DNA from: Blattamonas nauphoetae
Lineage: Eukaryota > Preaxostyla > Oxymonadida
NCBI GenBank assembly: GCA_033064195.1
Contig: JARBJD010000075.1
Location: 212,266-276,265 of the forward strand
Reading direction: 5' to 3'
DNA length: 64,000 nt
Shown here: one piece after another, positions 42,306 through 53,593 of the stretch
Layout of the letters: every line of letters starts with the position of its first letter
How positions within the stretch are numbered: the stretch's first letter is position 1
Program-made: the position numbers and the translations under genes
Notes under the pieces: model-generated
Database searches by the model: none
Seen by the model: only the letters and a program-made list of their open reading frames with translations
What the model was told of the DNA's origin: nothing

Positions 42306-45300
42306 TCACAACTGCAGATTGAGTGCGAGTTCGTTGTAAAACTTGTGCGCAGCATCGAAGTGATGAAACTTCTGCGGATAGATTGTATTGAGGGACTGCT
42401 GCAGAGTGTAGATATTGCCCCGGAGCTGTGTGAAGAAAGGGTAAACGGTTGGAACTGAAAACACACTTTCTGAAGACCCTTCGAATTGATCCTCTGAATG
42501 TTTTGGGTGGACGTGATGCAATACGAGCAGATGAAGTCATCAAGGCCTCCAAAGATTTCGCTGTGGGAGAGAAGAGGGAGAGAATGAGACATGTTCGAGA
42601 ATATCGGCGAGTAAGAAGTGATTGACTCAAAAAACTCAAAGTCGAAAAGAAGAAGCGAAGAAGGATGTGTGTCATACTCGGCGTAATCAGGAAGGATGGT
42701 TGGGGTGAGATCCTCGCCGTACTGCATCAGCGTCTTCACACACGAAACGACCTGCTTGTGCGGCTCGACTGTCGCGTCTTCTTCGAGAAAATAGTCCTCC
42801 TGAAGAAAGAGAGCGAGAAGAGGGGAATGAAGGGGGAAGGAGAGTGGAGATGAGAAAACAGAAGAGAGGGGTGGATGAAAAGAGATGGAGAGATACCTGT
42901 TTATTCGCGAGATGCAGCTGCGAAAGAATGAAGAAGCGAATTTCCACTCGGATGATGGTCAACAACTCCTGCTGGAGCTGGATCATCTCCTCGATGTCCG
43001 GTGTCAGCATCTCCAACAGCGACACAATCATCTGCGTGGCCGATGGTTGTGGGATGAGTGGATTGACGGGAACTGGAAGTCCTTGTGATCCTCCCAATCG
43101 GAAAGCACCCGATTTGGTTTGGATTGATCCTGGACGACGACGAGCCATTGTTTGTGCCGAGTCCAGCTCACCCGAAATAATTGACGCTGCTGTTGCTTGT
43201 TGTTCAGCCACAGAAAGAGGAACGTTGAGTGGAGGTTGAAGAAGGAACGCTGGTGCCGACCAGATCGATGAAGAGTCCAATTTCGAAAAGTGTGTCGAAG
43301 CGAGGGTGCGAAGAGCTGATGCCGGGATGGAAGGAAGAGAGAGGAGTCGTCGTGTCATCCATCCAATGCTGCGAACAAGCAACGCACACGTGTACATTCT
43401 TCTGAAATCGATCGGTTTGCACGTTCTGTGACCGTAGTTCCCAAACCCGTCCATAATCACCTTTCCTTCCCCCTCCACATTGCCCTCTCGAATCATCATC
43501 GTCAGCTTCGTCTTGTCCATTGCTTTCATTCGTTGCGAGAAGTTCTTTCCGAGTGGGGTGATCGCATAGGAACGAACTTCATTCATAAACATTTTCAGCA
43601 CAGCTCGATAAGAGTACTTCAACGAATCGAAAGCAACAGGACAGTCAGATGACAAACTGCAGAGAGCTGTGAGCATCCCAATCACTCCAAGCGATGATCG
43701 GACAATGAGGTGTTCTTCTCCAACGTCTTCGACTGCCATCGCTGTTCTGCTGCCTCGTCCAGTGAAGGCGTCTTTCGAATAAATGAATGTCTCTGCGTGG
43801 AACTGGAGACTGTTTCGAAGGTAAGCTGGGAGTGCTGTTTGTGTGTAGTCGTCCAAGTCGTCTCGAATCCCAACCACTCCAATCAACTCCTTCTTTCCCT
43901 GCGCTGACGAGTCGTCGGTTGTGTAGAGAATGTCTGTCGAGGTCTGTAGATGCTCCGTGACTGACAAGAAAATGTTGGTTGCAGCGAGAAGCGGCAGAGA
44001 ATTGGAAGGAGATGACAAAATCAAAAATCGATTCGATAAATCATCCAACGACGAGACATGTGCCTTCTGTCCCTTCTTTGGAGGCGGCGGTCGCTTGCTG
44101 AAAAGAGCAGACGCGAGTGTCGTGGCGTGCGTGACAGCGCTTGATGTGCTCGATAATTGCTTCAGATGCCTCGACGAGAACATTCGGCTTGTCTTAAAGG
44201 CTTCGTTCGACGAACTGAACTTGAAGCCGACCGAGTCAGGATTGTTCAGAATCGCTCGGATGGCGATGATGGCGTTTGGCTGGTGTTTCCCAATCGCATC
44301 GCCAGTGGTTGTTGATTTCGAGCGGGTATGGTCGTTGGTGGTTGTCTCTGATTGAGGAGTGACCCTGTACTGGCTGATCTCATCGTCAGACATTTCGCTT
44401 TCGTTGTCACCGAACTTGGAGCGGAGTGTTCGGATGTGGCCTGACGGCATCATTTCTTGTTGTTGTGACACGGAATGACCGTCTTCTGCTCGCCTGCGTC
44501 GAGAGAGTGTGTTGAATTTGATTGTGTCTGACTTGTTCAAATCAATTGATGACAGATTCGGACTCCTTCCCATCCCACAAATCTCCAGAGAGGTCGATGC
44601 TGGTTGTGTAGCGTTGTGGAATGTGAAGAGCGGTGTTTTCTCTCCATCATTCGACCCAGGCGAGGCTGAATTCACTCCAGCGAACTTGGCCAGCTTCATT
44701 CTTTGAAAGATGCCGCCTGTGCTTGGACGAACTGACATACGCGCATTGATTCTCGTCATCACACTTCGCTTCCCATCAGGGTTGGCAGTGACAGGGCTGA
44801 TGTCAGGAAGTGTGGCTTCAATCACTTCGGTGACAGGGAACGGAGGAAGGGACTTCGTCACAATCCGCCTCGTGATGATCAGAAACGCCTTCGGCGACCC
44901 TTTGTACAACTGCCGGATCCACGTCGACACAACAAATTTCAGATTCGAGTGCTGTTTGGTCACAGCGTGTTTGAATGAGATTGGACCGCCTCCGGGAACA
45001 GCCACCTCCAGCTGGCCAGATCCGCCCGACGAATGCGAGCTGAGCCGAAACAAACCCGACAAGCCAGACACTCTCTGTGTGTATGTGGAACGATACGATT
45101 TCAGTGAGCCGCCCCCCGATGGCATGGTGCCTTCTTGATCCAGGAAGAAGTCGTCGTCTTCCAGGGCATCGCCGTTGAGCGAGTCGTTCTCGTCGTCGGC
45201 ATCGCTGACATCGTCGGAGTTGGATGGGGCGTCAGGGAGGCCAAGTGCGAAGGGATCACCAAACTTGGCTTGGAGGGAGCCAAATGTGGTTGCACTCAGG

Positions 45301-47120
45301 TCGAGACTTTTTCGGTAAGCTGAGTCGAAAGTGGCAGAAACGAACTTTTTGAGTTGGTTTAATTTAGTGTTCAAGGAGGTGGTGATGGGAACCATAAGTA
45401 TTTCATCGAAAACCTGCGTGCAGAGTGTGCACACCATCAGAGTAAACTCACCCATAAGATTGACTGTAAGCGATCCAGAATACTGTTCCATTCTAACGTT
45501 GCTGTGAAAGCCCTGACGCTTATTTGGGGTGAGTAAGGACTCAAAACCGATCAGGGAGTGGTTGAGAAGAATGGCAGTGCGGGTGAAATGGGAGAAGATG
45601 AGGGAATAGAGGATAGAGCAGCGATCACGACCGGTTTTACAGTGTGACAGGACTGTCTTTAGAATGCGTTGAATGACGTCAGTGTGGGTCATACGACGGA
45701 GGCCTGGTAGAATAACAGCCTGTTTATCCGATACAAGAGTTTGGAAGGTGTCTGTCAGATCCTTCATGATGAGGAGCATTTCATGGCGGGAGAACGTCTC
45801 ATCAGCACTAAAAGCGAACGGAGCAGCTCCAAGAGCAGTGGATGACATAGTCATGAGCGCACAATACAATTGGAGAATTTCAGCTAAACTGGATGTAATG
45901 TGATTTTGGAGAACTGGTCCCATTCCAGCGAGTGTGCTTGGAGCATTTCCGAGTTCAACAAGGGCACGCATTAATGAAAGGAGATAATTGCATTCTCCGG
46001 ACTTCTTGGGAGAGTCGAGTTGGGCAGCGAGACGGGAGAAGGAGAGGTCTTGTGCCGAAATGTGAGTCTCAACTTGAGAAGAGAGGAAAGAAATGCATGT
46101 ATTAAGGGTGGTGGTTGATCCTTCAATGTAGGCGTACGAATTCGCCATTTGGAGTGCCTGGGTGAAGGATCTCAAGATGTGAAGTTGTGGGAACGATAAA
46201 TCCATTGGGAGATTCATTTTCTGTCCAACAGGAGTGTGACTCAGGAAAAATAGAAAGAGATGCAGTGCATCGAGATCGTTTTCAATGGAGCTCGTTTCTT
46301 CATTGGGGAGGTAGTCAGGGAGATTCCATTGGGGTCTTCGGAAGATGAAGCTGAGGTATTGTTCAAGAATCTCGGACTTGAGATTCTGAGGCTCCATGGC
46401 AAAGAATTCATTTGCTTCTTTCATCAGATTCAAGGACTTGAGGGGAGTACGATCTAATTCTTGTGATGCCAAGTTGATCAGCTTCGCAGATGTAAAGAAC
46501 AGCGAAGATTGTTCCAATGCCTGAATCATCTCTTTAGCTTTGAATAGCGATTTTATTGTTCCAATGAATCGCTCGATTGTTTCCGACAAGAGAAGATCTT
46601 TGAATCTTGATTCGAGTCCACCAGCGTTGAAGGAGAAGAATTTTTCTGATTGGGACAATCTACTGTCGAGGGTACCAAGATTCTCAGAGATGGTGGAGAT
46701 ATTGTTGAAAATGTTTGTGAAATTGCCAATGGAATCCGTAAACATTCGATAATTTCCTGGAATTGATGAGAAAATGGGTCAGAGCGGAAAAAATATACCT
46801 GAAACAACCTCCTTGAGATACTCAGTGACAGAGTTATAACTGTCTTGGAGTTTTGCTCTTCGTGCATCTCTGTCAGGAGCATTCACAATTGTAAGGGCCT
46901 CCGTAAGACTGAAATATGTGGGCTGGAGATACTTTGGGTCACTCATGGATCGAAGTTTTTCTTCTGCTTTCTGGATCTCGCCTCGTCTTTCTTGTTGTTT
47001 CAGTTCTTCCTGAAGAAGTTGTTGTTGAGCGACTGACTTCTTCACTTTGTGCTTAGACGATTGATATGGTCTAATACAAGGAGAATATCTTGAGAAGAAT
47101 GTGAAAAAACCTAACGCCAT
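42306..47120 (-). CDS. Exocyst subunit Sec8/EXOC4, five exons, frameshift near 3' end
   Basis: Exons on the minus strand: 47120-47116 (only 5 nt, ATGGC), 47070-46799, 46756-42897, 42799-42678 and 42560-42306. Introns are 45, 42, 97 and 117 bp. The N-terminal coiled region (LQDSYNSVTEYLKEVV, NFTNIFNNISTISENLGTLDSRLS) and especially the C-terminal EIFGGLDD, NIQRINSKGLQKVC and HKFYNEL motifs fit Sec8. The exocyst tethers secretory vesicles at the plasma membrane. At roughly 1460 residues it is much longer than animal Sec8, because of Ser-rich inserts in the middle. In the last exon the frame must change by one base near 42465 (after QKVCF) to reach the conserved end. That position lies next to the frameshift-rich gene downstream. 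The gene may end at the TGA at 42306 or splice onward. Confidence 0.75.
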
Positions 47121-47423
47121 ATTTGGATTGGTGGTACATGCTCATTCAATGGCAATGAAACTCGATCAACCCTTGAAACGAGTCAGGTACTGCAATCACA
47201 CCAGTTGTCACTCACCGCTTCCGACAACTCCTCCAAAACCCGTTCATTTGATTTTTTTGTCTTCACCAAAACTCTTTTATTCAAAACAAATCAAAGATAG
47301 ACAACAAGAGGGTGAAAAGTGAAGATCTGGTACCCACAACTGTTTTCTGCATCAGGTCCAGAAAAAAGACCTGAAGATTGAGGTGAACCAGTTTGATTGA
47401 AGTGAAAATTATATGATTATTGC
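47121..47423. other. Sec8 upstream region
   Basis: About 300 bp of AT-rich sequence with no gene seen, presumably the Sec8 promoter, ending at the target duplication of the next mobile element. Confidence 0.5.
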
Positions 47424-47431
47424 ATCAATGA

Positions 47432-49160
47432 TAGGCTTGTCTGACCGGCCAAAAGTGCCGGTCAGTGTCAGTTCACTTTTTTTCAAAGGGTCCGATCTCA
47501 CCAGATCAAGAAACATCATATATTCATAAGAAACTGGCACGATTGCAGATAATAATGTCACTCTGTTCTTACTGAAATCATGTGACAGTCACTTTTCAAT
47601 TCTGTCCGCGATCCGTCCCTCTTTCTTGATTCTGGTGCGCTCGATCACGACTGGGACTAGATTGTGGATTAGAGTGGAAGGATCGGACATGCCTGATGGA
47701 AAGACAGTCACTCCGACGGTCTCGTCCGACGGTCTCGTCCGACGAGTCGTCGTCCTCGTTCGCCGTGTCGATCTCGACGACAAGAAAAGGATGGATCTAA
47801 CCTCCATGATAGGGATGATCTGACTCGCTTCAATCCAACACGACAAACAAAGTGGACTCGTTCAGACATGGAGGAGGACGGTCGTCTTTCAGATTAAGCC
47901 CAACTCCGTGATGACAAGCAACGTGAAAAGGAAGAAGAAGGGAAGAAACAAAAGGAAGACGATGAAGTCAACCGAAAACTCGAACAGCAACAACTTGAAG
48001 TCAAAATGCGGCGGCAGCTCGAAGAAGAAGCCAAACGAAAAGAAACCGAAGAGATTCTTGCCAAACTCCAACGTAGAAACGAAGAACTAATGCAAAGTGA
48101 AGACGAACTTCGCAGAATGCTGTTGGAGGATATTAACTGCACAATCACGAACGCATGCTACCGTTTTCTTGACGAGCTGTCGAGTGAGGCATCGCTTTAC
48201 ACATTCAGTCCTTCTCTCTTCGAAAGAAATCATTGTAGCCGTCACGCACGGATCTGGAAACATGAGTCCAGCATCAGAACCAATTTTGATCCTGCATTCT
48301 CCTGCACCAAGACGTGGAGTTGGATGAAGAGTGAAAAGAACTGGCAGTTTGTTCAGGAGCTGACTCACGCCAATCTATCGTGCCAGATGACATCTTCAAC
48401 CAGAATCGAACATCATCAACAGGATCTCCTCGTTCGCCTTCCCAGGACTCTTCTTTGTTCTCTCTCTTTCTCCACTTCATCATTCACCTCCTCTTCCGTC
48501 ATCGCAAGGACACAATCGCGATCAACCGATATTCTGCTCATTACGAAAGAGATGCCGACGGATAAATTGATAAAAGGAACGCAAGGATCATCCAATCCTA
48601 CGAATTGCACTCCTCGACCAGATCATCGTCGATGTGTTCGACTCATCCAAGCAACGACTGTGATTGATTCTTGATATCAACGGGAGAGGAATGGAGAACA
48701 GAACATGGGGAAAAGTAAGCTTACAACATGTCACGGAAAGGCGCAAGACAGTGGAAGACTACAGTGTACATATCAGGCCAGACATAATGTACATGGACAT
48801 CTACTTGGTTTCTTATTTCTTTATTATCAACGAATATGAGATTTCACTTGTTTTTGACTTTTTCCAATCAGCCTGGAACAATTAATGGGTCGATCAACAC
48901 TAAAAGTTATCGAACCAAAAGATTCGGTTATATACAAAAAAACTACATGAATAGATTGAAATAAGTGATTTGAAACAAAACCAGCTTAGATCCAGAAGAA
49001 AAGACTCTGAAAATCATGCAATTGAGTTTCGGTCAATTTAAATCTGTTCACCTTCGGAGAAACGGTAACTCTCGATAATGGGTTTCAGAATTTCTCCGGT
49101 CAGTGACCGTCAGTACTTTTCGGCGAAAACTGACCGGTCAGTGCCGGTCAGCCATGCCTA
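47432..49160. mobile_element. hAT-like non-autonomous DNA transposon
   Basis: The 1729-bp element has imperfect terminal inverted repeats. The left end is TAGGCTTGTCTGACCGGC; the reverse complement of the right end is TAGGCATGGCTGACCGGC. Both are followed by further GACCGGT/CCGGTCAG motifs. An 8-bp direct repeat, ATCAATGA, flanks it (47424-47431 and 49161-49168), the size made by hAT transposases. The interior has short broken frames (for example a Glu/Lys-rich coil at 48006-48170) but no hAT dimerisation domain or transposase. The inner part looks like captured, formerly coding DNA. A CGTCCGACGGTCTCGTCCGACG duplication is near 47718-47745. Confidence 0.8.
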
Positions 49161-49249
49161 ATCAATGAATAAAATACGTGACCACAATTGCAATTGATTC
49201 GGATTTTTGTTGTTTTGGTATCCACTTCGGAGAAATGGTAATAGGAGTA

Positions 49250-49831
49250 TCAATAACCCGTACATATTCATAAACCCGTAACATGGGGCTTGAAAAATTT
49301 AGATTGGTCAAACTAAGAAAACAAAAATTTGGTTCCGCGCCGAAACCCCTGGGTCGGGAGAAAACCTCAAAATACTGTGAAAGCCAGACATCCACATTTT
49401 TTTCTCAACTTTTTGCCCTCTTTTCTCCACAACCAGCCATCCGTTTTGAATCAAATAAAATGCATTGTGATCGTAAAGATCTCGACAAAAGCTGCTCAAA
49501 AAATAAACCGTTTTTTTTCTAAGAATTTTTTGTCGAGAAAAATATGGGTTTTTTTCCATTTTCCCAAATATCCAGAATTGTTTCTCCAAATTTTTTTCAA
49601 AATGTTCATCTCACCAAAAAAACGTTTTTGGGAAAAATTCCATCGAAATCGGTTCATGGGTTGTGAAGATATTACCGAAACGATTTTTTGGATCGGGCAA
49701 AAGGTAGTATTTTGAGATTTTCTCCCGACTCAGGGGTTTCGGCGCGGAACCAAATTTTAGTTTTCTTAGTTTGACCAATATATATTTTTCAAGCCCCATG
49801 TTACGGGTTTATGAAAAGTTCGGTTTATTGA
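49250..49831. mobile_element. 582-bp foldback/MITE-like element
   Basis: Arms 49267-49376 and 49706-49815 are inverted copies of 110 bp with only a handful of mismatches (core CATAAACCCGTAACATGGGG and GGTTCCGCGCCGAAACCCCT). Weaker pairing extends outward to TCAATAA / TTATTGA, giving outer limits near 49250 and 49831. AGTA occurs just outside both limits and may be a 4-bp duplication, but this is weak. The interior is AT-rich with no coding signal. Confidence 0.75.
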
Positions 49832-50129
49832 AGTAGTTATAGAGAAGAAATGAGAACCAAACTGGTCTCGCTCGAGAAATCAAAACTAAAAGTCAACGCC
49901 GATTGACCAATTTGTATCTTGTATTAAAAGGATTTTATGACATTTTAATGACCTCAATTTTTGACCTAAATTCCAAAAATATGACCAATATTTTGACCTC
50001 TTGAAAAGTGTCCATTTTGAAGCAAATTTTTGGTCTATTTCAAAAATTTGGGTCATTTATTACCTTCATCAGAATACACTCAAAACGGTCTCGTTTTATT
50101 TTTTTTCCAATTTTTTAATTCTATATAAA
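49832..50129. other. AT-rich leader of the Polinton; left terminus not located
   Basis: About 300 bp of AT-rich sequence before the first Polinton gene. A Polinton's left inverted repeat should lie here or have been disturbed by the foldback element. It cannot be recognised without the right end, which is outside the window. Confidence 0.4.
50104..50129 (+). promoter_or_regulatory. AT-rich promoter-like element before the 258-aa orphan
   Basis: A T-run (TTTCCAATTTTTTAATT) then CTATATAAA directly before the ATG at 50130. It belongs to the set of similar elements in front of other Polinton genes. Confidence 0.45.
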
Positions 50130-50906
50130 ATGACAAGCAACTCATTCAAGAATCAACCAAAAGATCAAATTGCTGGAGCACTTCTTCGATTAAATATTCA
50201 TGCAAATCCATTCCAGACTCGTGATGCACTCTGGAAGGAATTGCAAAATGAATTGAATAAACTTGGCTGTAAACCTCCTCACACGACAGAAAAAGTTACT
50301 AAATTCATTTCAGATGTTTTCCCACAACTAAAATACAATCATGACAAGCTGGTTATGATTGGTCTCATTGGAATGGATTCTTTAACGAAACTACTGAATC
50401 TCATGTATGGTTTCAATTTTCATCTTGATGAATATGCAATGTATGTGTACAGATGTATAGAAGTCATGGAACTTCAACATCTCATCGCACTCGATCTCAT
50501 TCGATTCTGTGATGAGAAAAATATAGAACTCATTCCTGGGACAACTAAATATGATCAGCTTCTTGAAGAATTCACCAAATTAAAAGCAGAACCAGTTGAT
50601 TGGAAATCTATTCCTGAGAAGCAGCTTACAACATTTACGACAGGAATTCTGAGCCTGAATCTGCGAAATGACATTGTATGTCACATTGCCAAACTACTCT
50701 GGTTTGAATTTTACGATGTGAATTTTGTTCTCTTCATCGGATTCGATAAAGGCAAACCAGTTCAATTCGGTGATGACAATGGAATCCTGAAATTTGACAA
50801 TATGTGTTTCTTTGAAGCTTTTGGCGTTCACAGATTATCAAAAGAACTGAATACAACGCTTGCAAGTAAAGTGAAGAGATATTTGGATGATCGTCAGAAA
50901 CAATGA
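50130..50906 (+). CDS. Polinton orphan protein, 258 aa
   Basis: Starts at the ATG just after TATATAAA; an upstream open frame to 50001 lacks such context. The protein is mixed helix/strand, not basic, with no membrane segment or metal motif. A leucine-rich helical middle (HLIALDLIRFCDE) and a hydrophobic strand pattern (YDVNFVLFIGFDKGKPVQF) suggest a compact globular domain. I recognise no family. Base composition and codon use (A/T-ending) match the Polinton genes to the right, so I place it in the element. It is separated from them by about 3.7 kb that includes a 2-kb nested insertion. Confidence 0.6.
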   Translation: MTSNSFKNQPKDQIAGALLRLNIHANPFQTRDALWKELQNELNKLGCKPPHTTEKVTKFISDVFPQLKYNHDKLVMIGLIGMDSLTKLLNLMYGFNFHLDEYAMYVYRCIEVMELQHLIALDLIRFCDEKNIELIPGTTKYDQLLEEFTKLKAEPVDWKSIPEKQLTTFTTGILSLNLRNDIVCHIAKLLWFEFYDVNFVLFIGFDKGKPVQFGDDNGILKFDNMCFFEAFGVHRLSKELNTTLASKVKRYLDDRQKQ

Positions 50907-51569
50907 TAAATAGTTGACTTATTTTTGTCGTCATTTTTTGGTGTTTTTCCCTTTTTTACCACAAATCAAGTGAAACTAATGTGAGAACCATTTCGAAAAA
51001 TTCTGAAAAAAATTCTAAAATCTCGGGGACACTGTCGGTCATCGATCAAAAGAGGTTTGATCAAAATCGGTTGAGAATTCGTGGAGTTACGTACCGAACT
51101 TTGGTCAAAAAAGTGACCAAAAAGTCGATGTTCCGATTTTGCTACTATGAACCGCTTTATGGCTCAAATTGTGTTCAAACACGTTTGATTGTGACGGAAA
51201 TCATTTTGAAAGGTAGGATTTTCGATAAAAAGCACTTCTGAGATTTTTGGTTTGATCCGACCCATTGAGGTTTTTTCGCGTTTTTTGAGATTTTTTTAGA
51301 AAAGGTATGGACGTTCGGGACTATGTCCTTTTGATCACTTTTCGTCGTCTTACGGTGTTTTTGGGTGTGAAAACGCTAGTTGGCGTCTTGTTGTGTCATT
51401 CATCTCTGAAAACTTTTGACACCTCTACGTTCGCACACTTTTTCATGAATTTTCACATTTCACTACTTTCACTTCATTTACTCCGTTATTACATCATTTT
51501 AACGAACATAAGTCAACGCGAGACGTATAGCACATTTCCTTAGTTTCATTTTGTTGGTTCTTCGATCAC
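50907..51569. other. Polinton non-coding stretch left of the nested element
   Basis: AT-rich with many GTCAAAA/TTTTGAC words and no convincing frame. It is continuous with 53594-54660 once the nested insertion is removed. Confidence 0.5.
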
Positions 51570-51578
51570 ACCTCTGAC

Positions 51579-51668
51579 GGTTAAGTATAGGCGCAGATCC
51601 GATTTTCGCTACGCGCAGATCTATTTTTTTGGATACGCGCAGATCCAAATGGATACACGCCGATCTAA
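51579..51668 (+). repeat. Left TIR of the nested element
   Basis: Contains GGCGCAGATCCGATTTTCGC followed by spaced GCGCAGATC words; pairs with 53494-53584. Confidence 0.85.
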
Positions 51669-53493
51669 AATATTTCTTGCTTTTTTTGTGTTTACTCTTG
51701 CCATTTCATGACATTTCACTCTGAATGCTCACAATTCGCTTTGACTCTCGAAAACTCTTCGCAAATCAAAATTTGTCACATCTTCACATGACTGTGTTGA
51801 TCTTACCATCACCCGTATTCTTTCAATAATCTCGACTTCTTATCCTTCCTCGATATTAGTTGGGTTGATCTGTAATTGACACAGAATGACCATCTTTTTC
51901 CATTTTCTTGCACATGAGTCACCCTTCAGGCTATTCAGTGTCTGATCCCGATTACCATCCTTGTCCTCTTATCAACACATCTGCATTTCTTTTCTGTTCG
52001 AGCTCAACCATGGAGTGATGATTTCTGATTCTGTACTCGTTTGTGGCATTCATCAAATGTCAGTTCAGACAGAACACAACACAACTTATGAAAGCCGTGA
52101 TGTCTGGCATGGATCTGGACAAAGCAGGCTATTTTCCGCAGCTATCAGAGTCGAAAAGCATTTCCTGCTCAGTGGTACCAGAAAGAGTAGAGGAAATGAT
52201 CCAAAAAACGATAATCAGGGACACTCACAAGAAACTGGCGAACATCAAAGAGAATGACACTGGCATGGCGATCTCTCCTCTCACACCCATCCACGCATGG
52301 GACTCAACGGAAGAAGGCACTGTTCAGTATCCTGCCCACCCACGAAGACAAAAGAACCATCGCAAAAAACAGAAGAATGCGGATCCGGACCACGGAGCTC
52401 AAAATCGCGGGAAATCTACCCAAAATGAAGGAAAAGAGCTTCTTTCTCCAGATTCACGGGAGGTTGACAGATCAATGATCTCTCCATCAATCTCTCCCGC
52501 TGCTCATCAGGACGATGTCGAACGGAAGAAACAGAAGCATCCTCTCCGCCTCCAACAAGCCCAAGCTCAAACACTGAAACTCGATGAGGTTCGCCAGTAT
52601 GTCATTTTGTTGAATGAACTCTTGTCAAAGGCCTATTCAAGGCACGCCAACTGCACTCCCCGTTCTCCCTCCGCTCGCCATCCCATTCTCCGAAACTCCA
52701 CCCACAACAGCAAAATCAGAAGCCCACGGCGAGCATCATGCTCTTCCTGAAATCCAAGAAAATGCGAAGACGTTGGAGCGGAGGGAAGAAGAGACGGGTC
52801 AGACATCGAGAAGAGAGGTCGCGCACACCAGCAGAACACACACCACACGAACAAGAACAGACAGACACGCAGATGACGGGATTCACGAATCAGAATCTTC
52901 GGAAGGACACCCGCAGAAGGAGGAGATCTCGCCTTAAAATCAGACAGCCTCGCACCGCACTCCGATCACCCCACTTTCCATCAACGCCTTCCAAATCCCT
53001 TCTGCCGTCTCCTTCTCACCCGCTCGCCTCTCCTCTCCTCGCTACAGCCTGCTCAGTCCAACACGTGTCTCACGCATCCACGACGACGACATCACGGTCA
53101 CCCTCCACTCACTCCTCTCCAAATCTCCCAAACAACCATTCAGCCAAACCCTCTCCACTTTTCGATCTTCATAATACAATAGAAAGCACCATATTATCAA
53201 CTCTGTCATCATCACTTTCGAAGGCAAAAATCCTCCGCAATCCTTGGTCTTTGTCCCAGTAGTCGGGTCAATGAACATAATCATGGAACAAAGCCAGAAT
53301 TCTGAATATCACTTCCAAAATCTCAACTTTAAATCGCAAAATGCGACTGTCTCGTTTTTTGGAACCACCCTGCTCGATTCATAAGTTTTTTCAATCCAAT
53401 TGTTATTCTGAAAGGAAATTAAGAAACAATCGATCAATGGTGAGGTTTTTTGAGACAAAAACGAGATAGATATTCGAAAAGAACAAGCATTGT

Positions 53494-53584
53494 TTTGGAT
53501 CTGCGCGTATCCATTTGGATCTGCGTGTATCCCTTTTTTTAGATCTGCGCGTAGCGAAAATCGGATCTGCGCCTATACTTAACC
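53494..53584 (-). repeat. Right TIR of the nested element
   Basis: Mate of 51579-51668; followed at once by the second ACCTCTGAC. Confidence 0.85.
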
Positions 53585-53593
53585 ACCTCTGAC

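Larger units (their letters stand above)
51579..53584. mobile_element. Mutator-like non-autonomous element nested in the Polinton
   Basis: The 2006-bp element starts GGTTAAGTATAGGCGCAGATCC and ends with its inverse. A 9-bp duplication, ACCTCTGAC, flanks it (51570-51578 and 53585-53593). The inverted repeats are about 90 bp (51579-51668 and 53494-53584). Each is built from three to four subterminal copies of a GGATACGCGCAGATC-like word. A 9-bp duplication fits Mutator-like transposases. The interior is less AT-rich than the Polinton and has broken frames, for example 52043-52750, which resembles a former helical protein, but no transposase. It looks like a second Pack-type derivative. Confidence 0.85.

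Noticed and set aside
39807-42675. Reading the 336-residue frame 41665-42675 as a gene from its first start
   Set aside because: Its N-terminal third is antiparallel shadow of Sec8 exons and introns; only the part from about 42264 on looks coding.
48006-48674. 222-residue frame in the hAT-like element as a gene
   Set aside because: Only the first 50 residues look protein-like; the rest is low-quality sequence and neighbouring frames show better stretches, as expected for broken captured DNA.
47450-49160. CRISPR-like spacing of ACCGGTCAG words
   Set aside because: They are few, irregularly spaced and confined to the two ends of a DNA transposon; this is eukaryotic DNA.
49283-49799. Frames beginning MGLEKF... 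and MGLEKY... in the foldback arms
   Set aside because: They are the same inverted-repeat arm read from both ends, with no continuation into the core.
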